The translations under genes and the position numbers were made by a program. From Aquificota bacterium (GTDB lineage Bacteria; Thermosulfidibacterota; Thermosulfidibacteria; Thermosulfidibacterales; B14-G1), in assembly GCA_015486015.1 (NCBI GenBank), contig WFSL01000008.1, forward strand, positions 1 through 30,422: a DNA stretch of 30,422 nt, read 5' to 3'. Below, piece by piece: positions 1 to 8,068 of the stretch. Under the pieces are notes generated by a model that was given only the letters and a program-made list of their open reading frames with translations, did no database searches and was not told where the DNA came from. The first letter of the stretch is position 1; the number at the start of each line of letters is the position of its first letter.

Positions 1-5
1 AGTAG

Positions 6-338
6 ATGCCGATTATTGCAAAGGGCCTTGTTTCTGCAGCCATCATTGTGGCCCTCAGTGAGCTGGCCAAAAGACATGCCGTATTGTCTGGGCTCCTTGC
101 AGCCATGCCCCTCACCACCCTCCTGGTGATACTCTGGGTCTATGTAGATACAAGGGATGTGGAGCGGATAAGCATATTCTCGCATTCCGTACTGATTGCT
201 CTTCTACCAACTGCCCTCTTCTTTGTAGTCTTCATCATCGCTTTAAGGAGGGGACTTCCTTTTTGGACATCACTGGCTATCTCCCTTGGAATCTGGGGAA
301 TAGGGGCCTTCATTCATCTGTGGTGTCTCAATAGATAG
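6..338 (+). CDS. DUF3147-like small integral membrane protein
   Basis: The product is 110 residues and almost wholly hydrophobic, with about four membrane segments (roughly residues 5-20, 28-46, 60-80, 86-106). The second segment holds the sequence LSGLLAAMPLTTLLVILWVY, which follows the pattern I know from the DUF3147 family, and the length matches that family (about 110-120). No catalytic residues are visible and the family has no established function. The ATG lies five bases inside the window, so its ribosome binding site cannot be judged and a slightly earlier start is possible. The last 69 bases overlap the 3' end of etfA on the opposite strand. Family assignment is moderately secure; function is unknown. 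Confidence 0.75.
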   Translation: MPIIAKGLVSAAIIVALSELAKRHAVLSGLLAAMPLTTLLVILWVYVDTRDVERISIFSHSVLIALLPTALFFVVFIIALRRGLPFWTSLAISLGIWGIGAFIHLWCLNR

Positions 339-1343
339 GAAATCACACGCCCGCTTTTGCCTCTCCTTTAGCTTTCCTATGAAAGCGGGTAGCACTTGGG
401 TTGCGTCTCCTACCACCCCAAAGTCGCAGACCTGGAAAAATGGAGCATTGGGGTCCTTGTTGATAACAACTATGATCTCAGAATCCTGAACACCCACCAC
501 ATGGTGCATAATCCCTGACACCCCTGCCCCAATGTAGAGTTTGGGATGTACAATCTTGCCACTCTGCCCGATCATTACCTCCTCTGGGGCCCAGCCTTCA
601 TCCACGGCAGGCCTCGTGGCCCCTACAGCCCCTCCCAGGAGCCTGGCCAGCTCTTCCAGGAGTTGCCAGTTTTCCTTGCTACCCATGCCGTAGCCGCCGC
701 ACACCACTACGCTGGCCCCATCTAAGGCTACTGTCTTTTGCTCTTTGGCCTTGAACTCTACCACCCTGGGCACCAAGTCCTTCTCGGTGATCTCCACCGC
801 CATTGAGATCACCTCTCCCTGACGGTCCTGGGGTTCGGGTTTGGGGAAAACTCCGGGCATAACCGTTGCCATCTGAGGTCTCTTTTCAGGGCATATAATC
901 ACAGCCATCATGGTGCCCCCGAATCCCGGTACGATCTGCTCCAGAATGCCGTCTTCCCCCAGCCTGAGGTCCACACAGTGGGCCGACAAACCCGTCTCCA
1001 ACTGGGCTGCCACTCGGGGGGCCAGGTTGGCTCCTAAGGGGGTGGCTCCTATGAAGAGGGCCTCGGGTTTTTCCTGGGTTACTGCCTGACAGACGAGTTT
1101 GGTGTAGGCCAGGCTGTGATAGGTGGCCAGCTTTTCGTGGGAGAAGAGGTACACCTTGTCTGCTCCATAGCTGATGAGTTCCTTGGCCTTGGCTTTTGAG
1201 AAGTCTCCCAGAAGCAAGGCCCCCACATAGGTGTTGGTAGCATCGGCCAACTCTCTGGCCTTACCCAACAACTCCAGACCTACATCGGAGACACGCCCCT
1301 GAAGCTGCTCTATAAATACCCAGAATCCCCTATAGTCTCCCAT
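270..1343 (-). CDS. etfA: Electron transfer flavoprotein alpha subunit (EtfA/FixB)
   Basis: This is the large subunit of the EtfAB heterodimer, the soluble FAD protein that carries electrons from acyl-CoA dehydrogenases to the membrane or to a bifurcating partner. The C-terminal FAD domain shows the family signatures: GATRPAVDEGW, IGQSGKIVHPKLYIGAGVSG, INKDPNAPFF and DFGVVGDATQVLP. The N-terminal half is the alpha/beta domain with FIGATPLGANLAPRVAAQL. I place the start at the ATG at 1343 (357 aa) because AAGGAGGT lies just upstream of it; a GTG at 1358 in the same frame would put that Shine-Dalgarno inside the gene. It follows etfB by 11 bases. The last 69 bases overlap the convergent membrane-protein gene. 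Recognition is secure. Confidence 0.95.
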   Translation of the reverse strand: MGDYRGFWVFIEQLQGRVSDVGLELLGKARELADATNTYVGALLLGDFSKAKAKELISYGADKVYLFSHEKLATYHSLAYTKLVCQAVTQEKPEALFIGATPLGANLAPRVAAQLETGLSAHCVDLRLGEDGILEQIVPGFGGTMMAVIICPEKRPQMATVMPGVFPKPEPQDRQGEVISMAVEITEKDLVPRVVEFKAKEQKTVALDGASVVVCGGYGMGSKENWQLLEELARLLGGAVGATRPAVDEGWAPEEVMIGQSGKIVHPKLYIGAGVSGIMHHVVGVQDSEIIVVINKDPNAPFFQVCDFGVVGDATQVLPAFIGKLKERQKRACDFLSIETPQMNEGPYSPDSKGDSQ

Positions 1344-1354
1344 GACAACCTCCT

Positions 1355-2155
1355 TCACAGCATACCCACTTGGTGGAGGCGGTTGATGAGCTCTTCGGCC
1401 ACCTCATCTGGCTCACCTTTGATGATCTCCCTTCTGCGCTTGATCTCGGGCATGAAGAGGTTACGAACCCGGGTGGGAGAACCGTTTTGTCCAATCTTGG
1501 ATAGATCCAGGTCCAAATCGGCGGCAGACAATACCTCCAAGGGCTTTTTCTCAGCGGCAAGGATGCCCATGATGTTCACCAAACGGGGCAGATTCACCTC
1601 CTTAGTTACAGCCAAGACCACAGGACCCTGGTGCTCTAAGATCAATTGAGCCAGCTTCAGGTCCATGGTCACTTTGAATGTGATACCGTCTTTTGCTTCT
1701 ATCTTGCTCACATGGGTAATGTGGGGCACCCCCAAGAAGTGCGCTATCTGGGGAGCCACCTGGGAAGTGGAACCGTCTAAGCTCATATTGCCACAGAGGA
1801 TCATCTGGAAGTTAGGAGCCTTTTTCTTTATGAGACCTGCCAAAGTGTAAGCCGTAGCCAGGGTATCTGCCCCTCCTAAGAGACGATCGCTTGCCAAGAA
1901 AGCCCGATCAGCTCCCATGGCCAGGGCCTCTCTCAAGGTTTGGGTTGTCTCAGGAGGGGCCATGCTCACCACTGTGACTTCCCAGCCGAAGTTGTCCTTG
2001 AGCTGGAGAGCTATCTCTAAGGCGTGCTTGTCCAGAGGATTGATAACAGTAGGAATGCCTCCTCTCCTGAGCACCCCTGTTTTGGGATCCAAAGAGAGGC
2101 GATCCCAGTGTTTGGGATCGGGGATGGGTTTAACGCAGACCACCGCTTCGGGCAT
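1355..2155 (-). CDS. etfB: Electron transfer flavoprotein beta subunit (EtfB/FixA)
   Basis: This is the small subunit of EtfAB, 266 residues, which binds AMP or, in bifurcating types, a second FAD. Visible signatures are CVKPIPDP at the N-terminus, INPLDKHALEIALQLK, SMAPPETTQTLREALAMGAD, the stretch SDRLLGGADTLATAYTLA, and LDGSTSQVAPQIAHFLG. The AMGAD...SDR...GADT pattern resembles the EtfB group that includes electron-bifurcating ETFs, but only a phylogeny could settle that. The gene lies 12 bases downstream of the acyl-CoA dehydrogenase and 11 bases upstream of etfA, so the three almost certainly form one transcript. The upstream ribosome binding site (AGGG about 12 bases ahead, TTAGG closer) is weak, which suggests coupling to translation of the gene before it. 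Confidence 0.95.
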   Translation of the reverse strand: MPEAVVCVKPIPDPKHWDRLSLDPKTGVLRRGGIPTVINPLDKHALEIALQLKDNFGWEVTVVSMAPPETTQTLREALAMGADRAFLASDRLLGGADTLATAYTLAGLIKKKAPNFQMILCGNMSLDGSTSQVAPQIAHFLGVPHITHVSKIEAKDGITFKVTMDLKLAQLILEHQGPVVLAVTKEVNLPRLVNIMGILAAEKKPLEVLSAADLDLDLSKIGQNGSPTRVRNLFMPEIKRRREIIKGEPDEVAEELINRLHQVGML

Positions 2156-2167
2156 GACCTAAACCCT

Positions 2168-3316
2168 TCAGAAGTTTTTGATCACGTGACGCCCCAACAC
2201 AACCTTGGCCACTTGAGAGGTCCCGCCTGAGGGGATGGAGACCCAGGCATCCCTCAGGTATCTCTGCACAGGATACTCCTGTATGGCAGAGTATCCACCA
2301 TGGATATCACATGCCAATCTGGCGCACTGAAACGCGTTCTCAGTAGCCACCAGCTTGGCTAATGTCATCTCCGTATCACATGGCATCTCTTGGTCCATCA
2401 TCCAAGCTGCCCGGTAGGTGAGCCAGCGTGCAGTCTCAGCCAGTGCGAATATGTCAGCCAACATAAACTGAATAGCCTGGAGGTTGGATATGGGTTTTCC
2501 ATAAAGAACCCTCTCTTTTGCAAACTTGGATGCTTCCTCTAAGGAAGCATAGCATAGCCCTACACCAACAGAGGCCATTCCCGATCTTCCCACCCTATTT
2601 ACCGTAGCCAATCCTATTCTAAGGCCTTCTCCTATCTTGCCCAGCAGATTCTCCTTTGGGACCTTGCAATCGTTGTAGATGAGCTCCCCTGTAAAGGCGC
2701 CTCTAAAGCCCATCTTATGTTCTTCCCTGCCCAATGAAAACCCTGGGAACGAAGGCTCTACGATGAAGGCACTGAAGGCTGGTCTGCCCTTTTCGTCCTC
2801 TCCTGTCCTGGCTACAGTTACTATCACATCGGCCACATGGGAGTTGGTGGCAAAGCACTTTCTACCATTAATGATCCAGTAGTTGCCTTCTTCCCTGGCG
2901 GTTGTTTGCAAACCGAAGACGTCGGAGCCGCCACTGGGTTCGGTGATAGAACAAGCGCCCAAGGTTTCGCCATTGGTGAGGCGAGGAAGATACTTCTTTT
3001 TTTGTTCCTCAGTGCCCCAAGTTTCAATGGGCCAGCAGGCCATGTGATGAACCTGGAGAGCAAGACCCACTGCTCCAGAAACCTTAGAGACTTCTTCTAT
3101 GGCAATAGCTCTTGCTAGAAAACCCATGCCGTTACCCCCGTACTCAGGGGAAGTGACCAAACCCAGAAGCCCGATATCACCCATTTTCTTGATGAGTGAC
3201 CGGGGAAACTCACCCGTTTTCTCCATCTCCTCTACCAGGGGAACAATTTCCCTTTGAGCAAACTCTGCAATAGACTTTCTTAAGAGTTCTTCTCTTTCAC
3301 TGAGCTTGAAATCCAT
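2168..3316 (-). CDS. Acyl-CoA dehydrogenase family protein
   Basis: FAD-dependent acyl-CoA dehydrogenase of typical length (382 aa). Visible domain signatures are the N-terminal helical part (residues 1-120), the middle beta domain with ACSITEPSGGSDVFGLQTTA and NGRKCFATNSHVADVIVTVART, and the C-terminal helical domain with KERVLYGKPISNLQAIQF and IHGGYSAIQEYPVQRYLRDA. GGAGGTGAAGA stands directly before the ATG. The segment that is usually IYEGTSEIQ, where the Glu is the catalytic base in most family members, reads IPSGGTSQVA here, so the Glu aligns with Gly. The isovaleryl-CoA-dehydrogenase-type alternative Glu (in the pattern DLER) also seems absent (TVNR). It heads an operon with etfB and etfA, its expected electron acceptor. 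The substrate cannot be read from the sequence. Confidence 0.92.
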   Translation of the reverse strand: MDFKLSEREELLRKSIAEFAQREIVPLVEEMEKTGEFPRSLIKKMGDIGLLGLVTSPEYGGNGMGFLARAIAIEEVSKVSGAVGLALQVHHMACWPIETWGTEEQKKKYLPRLTNGETLGACSITEPSGGSDVFGLQTTAREEGNYWIINGRKCFATNSHVADVIVTVARTGEDEKGRPAFSAFIVEPSFPGFSLGREEHKMGFRGAFTGELIYNDCKVPKENLLGKIGEGLRIGLATVNRVGRSGMASVGVGLCYASLEEASKFAKERVLYGKPISNLQAIQFMLADIFALAETARWLTYRAAWMMDQEMPCDTEMTLAKLVATENAFQCARLACDIHGGYSAIQEYPVQRYLRDAWVSIPSGGTSQVAKVVLGRHVIKNF

Positions 3317-3377
3317 TCTTCACCTCCACGGTGGTTTTTAATTTGAAGCCCTAAAACTTTTACTTTCTCAAAGGGAC

Positions 3378-3417
3378 AATGTCAATAGGGTAATGTCAAT
3401 ATTTAAAATTTTAAATA
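3378..3417. promoter_or_regulatory. Candidate operator: 18-bp perfect palindrome plus a 10-bp direct repeat
   Basis: TATTTAAAATTTTAAATA at 3400-3417 is a perfect 18-bp palindrome. Just beside it, AATGTCAATA occurs twice in direct orientation (3378-3387 and 3392-3401, 14 bases apart). Both sit 60-100 bases upstream of the acyl-CoA dehydrogenase start, in a 236-base AT-rich gap between that gene and the ArsR-type regulator on the same strand. AT-rich dyads of this kind are typical of ArsR-family operators. I infer that this is a binding site for the adjacent regulator controlling the acd-etfBA genes. The palindrome is a direct observation; the binding is inference. Confidence 0.4.
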
Positions 3418-3552
3418 ATTAAATATAATGGTTATAGTCTAAAAATGGTTTTGGATTAATATAAGAAATCCTGGGAAGATAGCAGATGATTAGTATAAAC
3501 TACTCCCCTTCAATTTTTGGACCCTTGGCAAGTGTAGTTCCATATGGGATCT

Positions 3553-3876
3553 TTAAGCCATGCTCAGCATTTCCATGAAACGGTTCAGGATAGAGCGCAG
3601 GTATTCTTTATTCACCTCGTAAAAGACCAAAGACCCCTCTTTTCTATAAGTAACGACTTTGGATCTTCTCAGTTCTTTAAGATGATGAGAAATGGCAGGT
3701 TGGCTCAGGTGGAGTTCGTTCACTATATCTGAACAGAAGAGTCCTTCGTTCTTGACGAGCATCTTTACGATTTCCAGACGGATTTCGTTTCCCAGGGCAT
3801 TGAAGACCTCTACCAAGGCCAGATCTTCCTCTTTTATCCTCACAAATACATCTGTTGTCTTGCACTGCTCGGTCAT
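3553..3876 (-). CDS. ArsR-family winged-helix transcriptional regulator
   Basis: A 107-residue DNA-binding protein of normal ArsR/SmtB size. Residues about 27-90 form the winged helix: LGNEIRLEIVKMLV, the recognition region LHLSQPAISHHLKELRRSKVV, then the wing TYRKEGSLVFYEVN. The metal-sensing ELCVCDL motif of arsenic/cadmium sensors is not present; only one cysteine (in LFCSDIV) falls in that helix and another lies near the N-terminus, so a classical arsenic sensor is unlikely. GGAG stands nine bases before the ATG. It lies upstream of and in the same direction as acd-etfBA, making it the natural candidate regulator of those genes and of itself. The ligand is unknown. Confidence 0.88.
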   Translation of the reverse strand: MTEQCKTTDVFVRIKEEDLALVEVFNALGNEIRLEIVKMLVKNEGLFCSDIVNELHLSQPAISHHLKELRRSKVVTYRKEGSLVFYEVNKEYLRSILNRFMEMLSMA

Positions 3877-3907
3877 CGATTATCACTCCATTGCTTTTGT
3901 TTAATAT

Positions 3908-3937
3908 TATATATCACAGCTGTCTTCTAAAAATCAA
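3908..3937 (-). promoter_or_regulatory. Candidate sigma-70-type promoter of the ArsR-family gene
   Basis: Read on the minus strand, TTGATT (3937-3932) is followed after 18 bases by TATATA (3913-3908), with a TATAAT overlapping it at 3911-3906. The start codon is at 3876, giving a short leader. The -10 region overlaps the palindrome TAATATTA (3902-3909), which could allow autoregulation. This is a pattern match by eye only. Confidence 0.4.
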
Positions 3938-3987
3938 CGGTAAAGCGCCCTCGGTCAAGTCCCTATCCTTGTGCAGAAATGGATTGT

Positions 3988-4069
3988 CCTAACCGGGCAA
4001 GGGCACATTCCCTCTTAATGGCCCAGGCTCTCCATCCTTATGGAAATCTCATAGATACGCCCGGTTGGG
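3988..4069. other. Structured intergenic element (cloverleaf-like inverted repeats)
   Basis: The 341 bases between the ArsR-type gene and hsp20 contain no gene but do hold this foldable element. An 11-bp outer stem pairs CCTAACCGGGC (3988-3998) with GCCCGGTTGGG (4059-4069), with one G-U pair. Inside are three successive hairpins: GGGC/GCCC (4001-4004 with 4021-4024), TCCAT/ATGGA with a four-base loop (4031-4044) and ATCT/AGAT with a three-base loop (4046-4056). It has no tRNA T-loop motif. It lies upstream of the candidate promoters of both flanking genes, so it is probably not a leader of either. It may be a free-standing RNA or a small palindromic mobile element. No identity is claimed. Confidence 0.35.
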
Positions 4070-4144
4070 CATGTGGCGGAAGATTACCAAATTCAAGATC
4101 TGACCCCCTTATGCATAAAAGGCTAAGATTTTCTTATATAAGTA

Positions 4145-4173
4145 TTGACAAATCAGGGGCTGCGTCCCAAATT
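4145..4173 (+). promoter_or_regulatory. Possible promoter of hsp20
   Basis: TTGACA at 4145-4150 matches the sigma-70 -35 consensus exactly, but the hexamer 17 bases downstream (CAAATT, 4168-4173) is a poor -10. The heat-shock sigma-32 pattern is not convincing either. The position, 45-73 bases before the start codon, is reasonable. Low confidence. Confidence 0.25.
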
Positions 4174-4217
4174 TTCTAATGGAGGCAGGGCTAAAAAAAG
4201 AGAAGGAGGTGTGAGAT

Positions 4218-4679
4218 ATGGCGCTGGTAAGATGGGCACCTGAAAGGGAGATTGACAGGCTTAGGAGGGAGATTGGCAGGATGTTTGAGGACTTCTTCAG
4301 CCCCGGAAGGTTCCCTACCCTCTTTGGTAGGCTTAGGGAGGAAGAGTTTCCCGCCTATCCCGCTATAGATGTCTATGATGACAAGGACAACATCGTGGTG
4401 AAAGCTGAGGTCCCTGGCCTCAAGAGAGAGGATATTGAAATCCAAATCAAGGGTAGGGACCTGCTGATCAAAGGGGAGAAGAAGAAGGAGGAAGAGGTCA
4501 AGGATGAAAATTACTACTATGCCGAGAGGGTATATGGGGCCTTCTCCAGAACCGTGAGGCTGCCCGTGGACGTGAAGTCCGACGAAGTAAAGGCCAAGTT
4601 CAGGAACGGGATCCTGGAAATTGTGCTTCCCAAAGTGGAGGAGGCTAAGCCTAAGGAGATTAAGGTAGAGGTTGAATAA
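4218..4679 (+). CDS. Small heat shock protein, Hsp20/alpha-crystallin family
   Basis: ATP-independent holdase chaperone that binds unfolding proteins in the cytoplasm and hands them to DnaK/ClpB-type machines. The product is 153 residues, the normal length. After a short N-terminal arm ([22 protein letters not shown]) comes the alpha-crystallin domain at about residues 48-142, with [35 protein letters not shown] and [14 protein letters not shown]. The C-terminal tail carries an I-x-V type anchor (EIKVEVE). A near-perfect AAGGAGGTG stands before the ATG, implying strong translation. It is a single gene, bounded by a structured intergenic region upstream and a hairpin downstream. Identification is secure. 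Confidence 0.95.
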   Translation: MALVRWAPEREIDRLRREIGRMFEDFFSPGRFPTLFGRLREEEFPAYPAIDVYDDKDNIVVKAEVPGLKREDIEIQIKGRDLLIKGEKKKEEEVKDENYYYAERVYGAFSRTVRLPVDVKSDEVKAKFRNGILEIVLPKVEEAKPKEIKVEVE

Positions 4680-4718
4680 CCACCCTCTTCAATCCCTGCC
4701 TCCAAAGATGATGCCGCT

Positions 4719-4744
4719 ACCGCCCCTTCAGCGGGGGCGGTTTC
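4719..4744 (+). terminator. GC-rich hairpin between convergent genes
   Basis: ACCGCCCC (4719-4726) pairs perfectly with GGGGCGGT (4734-4741) around a seven-base loop and is followed by only three T. It lies 40 bases after hsp20 and contains the stop codon of the convergent FAD-dehydrogenase gene (4728-4730). It is a plausible but weak intrinsic terminator for hsp20; there is no T-run on the minus side. Confidence 0.5.
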
Positions 4745-6137
4745 CACTTCGATGAGGCAACTTTTGAGCAATGGCCCTGGCTGCTAAGATGCCTGAAGCA
4801 GCGGCTTGAACCAGCCCTCTGCTCACTCCTACCCCGTCCCCTGCCACGAAGATGCCTGGAACGGGCGTTTGCATTTCACAGTCTATCATGGGCCTCAGGG
4901 AGTAGAACTTCACCTCTACGCCATATAAGAGGGTATGGCGGGAATTTATCCCCGGGATCACCTTGTCCATGGCCTCCAGCATCTCTGTGATGTCCACCAG
5001 GTACCTATAGGGCAAGGCATAGCTGAGGTCCCCTGGCACTGCCTGCTGGAGTGTAGGCTTGATAAGGCCCCTCTCGATGCGTGCCCTGGTAGAACGTCTC
5101 CCCCCCCTCAGGTCCCCTAATCTCTGGATGATCACGGTGCCTGACAAGAGATTAGCCAGGCGGGCCAAATACTCTCCATAGGCGATGGGTGAGTGGAAGG
5201 GTTGAGTGAAGGTGGTCCTTACCAGTAAGGCAAAGTTGGTGCTGGAGGAATGGGAATCTCTGTAGCTGTGACCATTGACGGTGAAGATGCCCCCCCAGTT
5301 CTCCATCACTACTTCCCCGTAAGGGCACATGCAGAAGGTGCGCACCTCATCATCAAAGGTAGGGGTATTGTAGATCACCTTCATTTCATACATTAGGGAG
5401 GTGATTTCTTCCATGATCTGGGCGGGTACCTCCACACGCACCCCTACATCCACTGGATTGGTGTAGAACTTTACCCCAAAGGGTGAGAGTTGCTCCTTTA
5501 ACCACTGGCTCCCCTCTCTACCAGGTGCCAGCAGGATGAAACGGGCCCTGTAAGTGGTACCGTCCTTTGTAACAAGCTCCTTTGTCTCCCCATGGGGACG
5601 TATGAGATCCACCTCCTGGTGAAATGCCACCTCTATCTGAGGGTGGAGATGCCTATAAAGATGTCCCAACACCTCTCTGCACCTATCTGTCCCCATGGGC
5701 CTTATGGGAATGGGAACGAGGCGCAGCCACACTCGGGCACATCGGTCCTTCAGCCTCTCAATGGCATCGAAATCCGTGCCATAAACCGATTCGGGGGCAC
5801 CGAATTCCACGAATCGCCTGTCCACTTCCTGAATGAGCCTCTGGAGCTTTTCCTCTGGGATAAGCTCATCCAAGAATCCCCCCACCTTAGGAGAAAGGGC
5901 AAGCTTCCCGTCTGAGAATGCGCCAGCACCTCCCCACCCCGAGAGGAGACGGCATGGATTGCAATTTTGACAGCTACCCCGCTCCTTCAAGGGACAGTGC
6001 CTCTCTTCAAGGGGTGGTCCCTTCTCTATGATGAGAATATCCCTTACGCCCATTTTTAGGAGCTCCAGTGCTGCAAAGGTACCTGCCGGGCCCGCCCCCA
6101 CAATGACCACCTGATACTCTGAATAGGGATCCCCCAT
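4728..6137 (-). CDS. FAD-dependent dehydrogenase (COG2509-type, NAD(P)/FAD-dependent oxidoreductase)
   Basis: A 469-residue flavoprotein. The N-terminal Rossmann motif VVIVGAGPAGTFAALELLKMG (residues about 10-30) binds the ADP part of FAD, and a second GxG-type FAD contact is near the C-terminus (PGIFVAGDGVGVSRGLVQAAASG). A cysteine-rich insert, CPLKERGSCQNCNPCRLLSGWGGAG (about residues 47-70), followed by FSDGKL is characteristic of the uncharacterised FAD-dependent dehydrogenase family COG2509. A further segment, FCMCPYGEVV, adds two cysteines. The substrate of this family is not established. It stands alone on the minus strand, divergent from the MBL-fold gene and convergent with hsp20. 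Family recognition is good; role unknown. Confidence 0.88.
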   Translation of the reverse strand: MGDPYSEYQVVIVGAGPAGTFAALELLKMGVRDILIIEKGPPLEERHCPLKERGSCQNCNPCRLLSGWGGAGAFSDGKLALSPKVGGFLDELIPEEKLQRLIQEVDRRFVEFGAPESVYGTDFDAIERLKDRCARVWLRLVPIPIRPMGTDRCREVLGHLYRHLHPQIEVAFHQEVDLIRPHGETKELVTKDGTTYRARFILLAPGREGSQWLKEQLSPFGVKFYTNPVDVGVRVEVPAQIMEEITSLMYEMKVIYNTPTFDDEVRTFCMCPYGEVVMENWGGIFTVNGHSYRDSHSSSTNFALLVRTTFTQPFHSPIAYGEYLARLANLLSGTVIIQRLGDLRGGRRSTRARIERGLIKPTLQQAVPGDLSYALPYRYLVDITEMLEAMDKVIPGINSRHTLLYGVEVKFYSLRPMIDCEMQTPVPGIFVAGDGVGVSRGLVQAAASGILAARAIAQKLPHRSGNRPR

Positions 6138-6277
6138 TCTTCTTTCCCCCTATCAAGCCATTCCACTTTTTACAGGGTTTTATGCCTGCTTTTCAATCAA
6201 TTCCCCATCCTTCCCCTTTGTATCATCCACGTGGTAATAGGATAAAGGAATCGGATTTTTTAAAAGGGAGGTGCACC

Positions 6278-7195
6278 ATGGATTGGACGGAGACCCAAAG
6301 GGTAAGGATACGGATACTGGTAGATAACTATATTGATGTATTTGAGCCTTCTACAGAGCTGGTGAAGCGAATAACCCCAGGGCAGGCGAAGAAGCCTCTG
6401 ATGGCAGGGCACGGATATGCCCTCTACATAGAAGCCGATGGAGAAAAGGGGAGGCACAATCTCCTGGTGGACTCTTCCCATTCTGATGTAATGCTCCTTC
6501 ATAACATGGAGGCATTGGGGATAAACCCAGGGTCGGTGGAAGTGTTCTTCCTTACCCATGGCCACGTGGACCACTTTGGCGGCATGGTGGGTTTTCTACA
6601 GGCAAGGGGAAAAGGGATAGAGGTATACACCCATCCAGACTCCTTCCTCCCGAAGCTGGTAGTGACCCCCAGGGGGAAAGTAGGTCCATGGCAGCTCCCA
6701 AGAGAGGAGTTGGAGTCCTTAGGTGCAAGGTTTGTAACAAACAAGGGGCCCACAGTTGTAGGTGATTACTTTATGTTGACGGGGGAGGTGCCAAGGGAGA
6801 TGCCCTTTGAAAAGCCTTGGCCTGCAGCAAAGGTGATAAGGGATGGAAAGGAAGAGTTGGACGTTTTCGCAGATGAGCAGGCCCTGGTGATGAAGGTAAG
6901 GAACAGGGGACTGGTAGTGATCGCTGGGTGTTCCCACCCCGGCATCATTAATATGGTAAAGCAAGCCCAGAGGATGGGTAATGAAAAGGTATTTGCAGTG
7001 ATTGGGGGTTTCCATCTGGGTGTGGTGGACCAGGACGTCATCGAGGAGACGGTCATGCACTTGAAGGAGACAGGGGCTGCCTTGGTGGTGCCATGCCATT
7101 GTACAGGTTTCAGGGCCACACTCAGGTTGGCAGAGGTACTGGGGGACAGCTTTGCCGTGAACTGCGTTGGGAGCTTGATAGAGATAGAATCCTGA
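6278..7195 (+). CDS. MBL-fold metallo-hydrolase (COG1237-type)
   Basis: Metallo-beta-lactamase-fold hydrolase of 305 residues. The dinuclear metal site is visible as THGHVDHFGG (residues 93-102), with downstream ligands in CSHPGIINM and CHCTGF. The arrangement resembles COG1237, whose archaeal member takes part in methanopterin precursor synthesis; the bacterial members are mostly uncharacterised, so I claim only a hydrolase. I chose the ATG at 6278, preceded by AGGGAGGTG; an in-frame ATG at 6182 would add 32 unconserved-looking residues with no ribosome binding site. It is followed after 9 bases by the MTA phosphorylase gene and probably heads that operon. Confidence 0.87.
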   Translation: MDWTETQRVRIRILVDNYIDVFEPSTELVKRITPGQAKKPLMAGHGYALYIEADGEKGRHNLLVDSSHSDVMLLHNMEALGINPGSVEVFFLTHGHVDHFGGMVGFLQARGKGIEVYTHPDSFLPKLVVTPRGKVGPWQLPREELESLGARFVTNKGPTVVGDYFMLTGEVPREMPFEKPWPAAKVIRDGKEELDVFADEQALVMKVRNRGLVVIAGCSHPGIINMVKQAQRMGNEKVFAVIGGFHLGVVDQDVIEETVMHLKETGAALVVPCHCTGFRATLRLAEVLGDSFAVNCVGSLIEIES

Positions 7196-7204
7196 GGAGA
7201 TAGG

Positions 7205-8068
7205 ATGGATAAGCCCCTGATAGGTGTCATAGGTGGTAGCGGCCTCTATGAGATGGAAGGCTTAAAGGTATTGGATGAGCTGGTCTTAGAGACACCATTT
7301 GGTGCCCCGTCGGACAGGTTCATAGTGGGGAAGATAGGAGATAAGACGGTGGCCTTTCTGGCGCGCCATGGGCGTGGCCACAGGCTCTTGCCTTCGGAGG
7401 TGAACTACCGGGCCAACATTTATGGTATGAAGCTCTTGGGGGTACAGTGGATAGTCTCCATCAGCGCTGTGGGCTCCATGAAGGAGGAGATCAGGCCTGG
7501 ACATATGGTGGTGCCCCATCAGTTTATCGATAGGACCCGGGGGAGGGCCTCCACCTTCTTTGGAGAGGGGATAGTAGCCCATGTCTCCATGGCCGATCCT
7601 GTGTGTCCTATCCTAAGTGAAATGCTGGCCCACGAGGCAAGAGAGGCAGGGGTTACTGTTCACGAGGGTGGTACCTACCTCTGTATGGAAGGGCCTCAGT
7701 TCTCTACCAGGGCCGAGTCCCGGTTATATAGGGATTGGGGGGTAGCGGTGATTGGCATGACCAACATGCCCGAGGCCAAGTTAGCCAGGGAAGCAGAGAT
7801 CTGCTACGCTACACTGGCTATGTCTACAGATTACGATTGCTGGCACAGTTCTCAGGCAGCCGTGAATGTAGAGATGGTGGTTGAGACCCTCTTGAGGAAT
7901 GTGGAGAAGGCCAAGGAAATCGTAAAGAGAGTGGTGAAGCGCTTACCCGTCGAGAGGAATTGTCCCTGTGCCCAGGCCTTAAAAGATGCTATCATTACAC
8001 AACCCCACGCTATCCCTGAAGAGGCGTATCACCGCCTCAAACCCCTGATAGGTAGGTACATACCTTGA
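7205..8068 (+). CDS. mtnP: S-methyl-5'-thioadenosine phosphorylase
   Basis: Cleaves 5'-methylthioadenosine with phosphate to adenine and methylthioribose-1-phosphate. This clears the by-product of polyamine synthesis and other SAM-consuming reactions. The product is 287 residues. Signatures of the MTAP branch of the nucleoside phosphorylase family are [13 protein letters not shown] (phosphate-binding start), [55 protein letters not shown] and STDYDCWH. The Met-Thr-Asn-Met-Pro and the Asp-Tyr-Asp-Cys-Trp segments match MTA rather than purine nucleoside phosphorylases. Its stop codon overlaps the next start (TGATG), so the following unknown gene is translationally coupled. The neighbouring radical SAM enzyme may produce related nucleoside by-products, but that is speculation. 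Confidence 0.93.
   Translation: MDKPLIGVIGGSGLYEMEGLKVLDELVLETPFGAPSDRFIVGKIGDKTVAFLARHGRGHRLLPSEVNYRANIYGMKLLGVQWIVSISAVGSMKEEIRPGHMVVPHQFIDRTRGRASTFFGEGIVAHVSMADPVCPILSEMLAHEAREAGVTVHEGGTYLCMEGPQFSTRAESRLYRDWGVAVIGMTNMPEAKLAREAEICYATLAMSTDYDCWHSSQAAVNVEMVVETLLRNVEKAKEIVKRVVKRLPVERNCPCAQALKDAIITQPHAIPEEAYHRLKPLIGRYIP

Noticed and set aside
3988-4069. tRNA or tRNA-like gene suggested by the cloverleaf outline
   Set aside because: There is no GGTTCGA-type T loop, the outer stem is 11 pairs rather than 7, and the arms are not of tRNA size.
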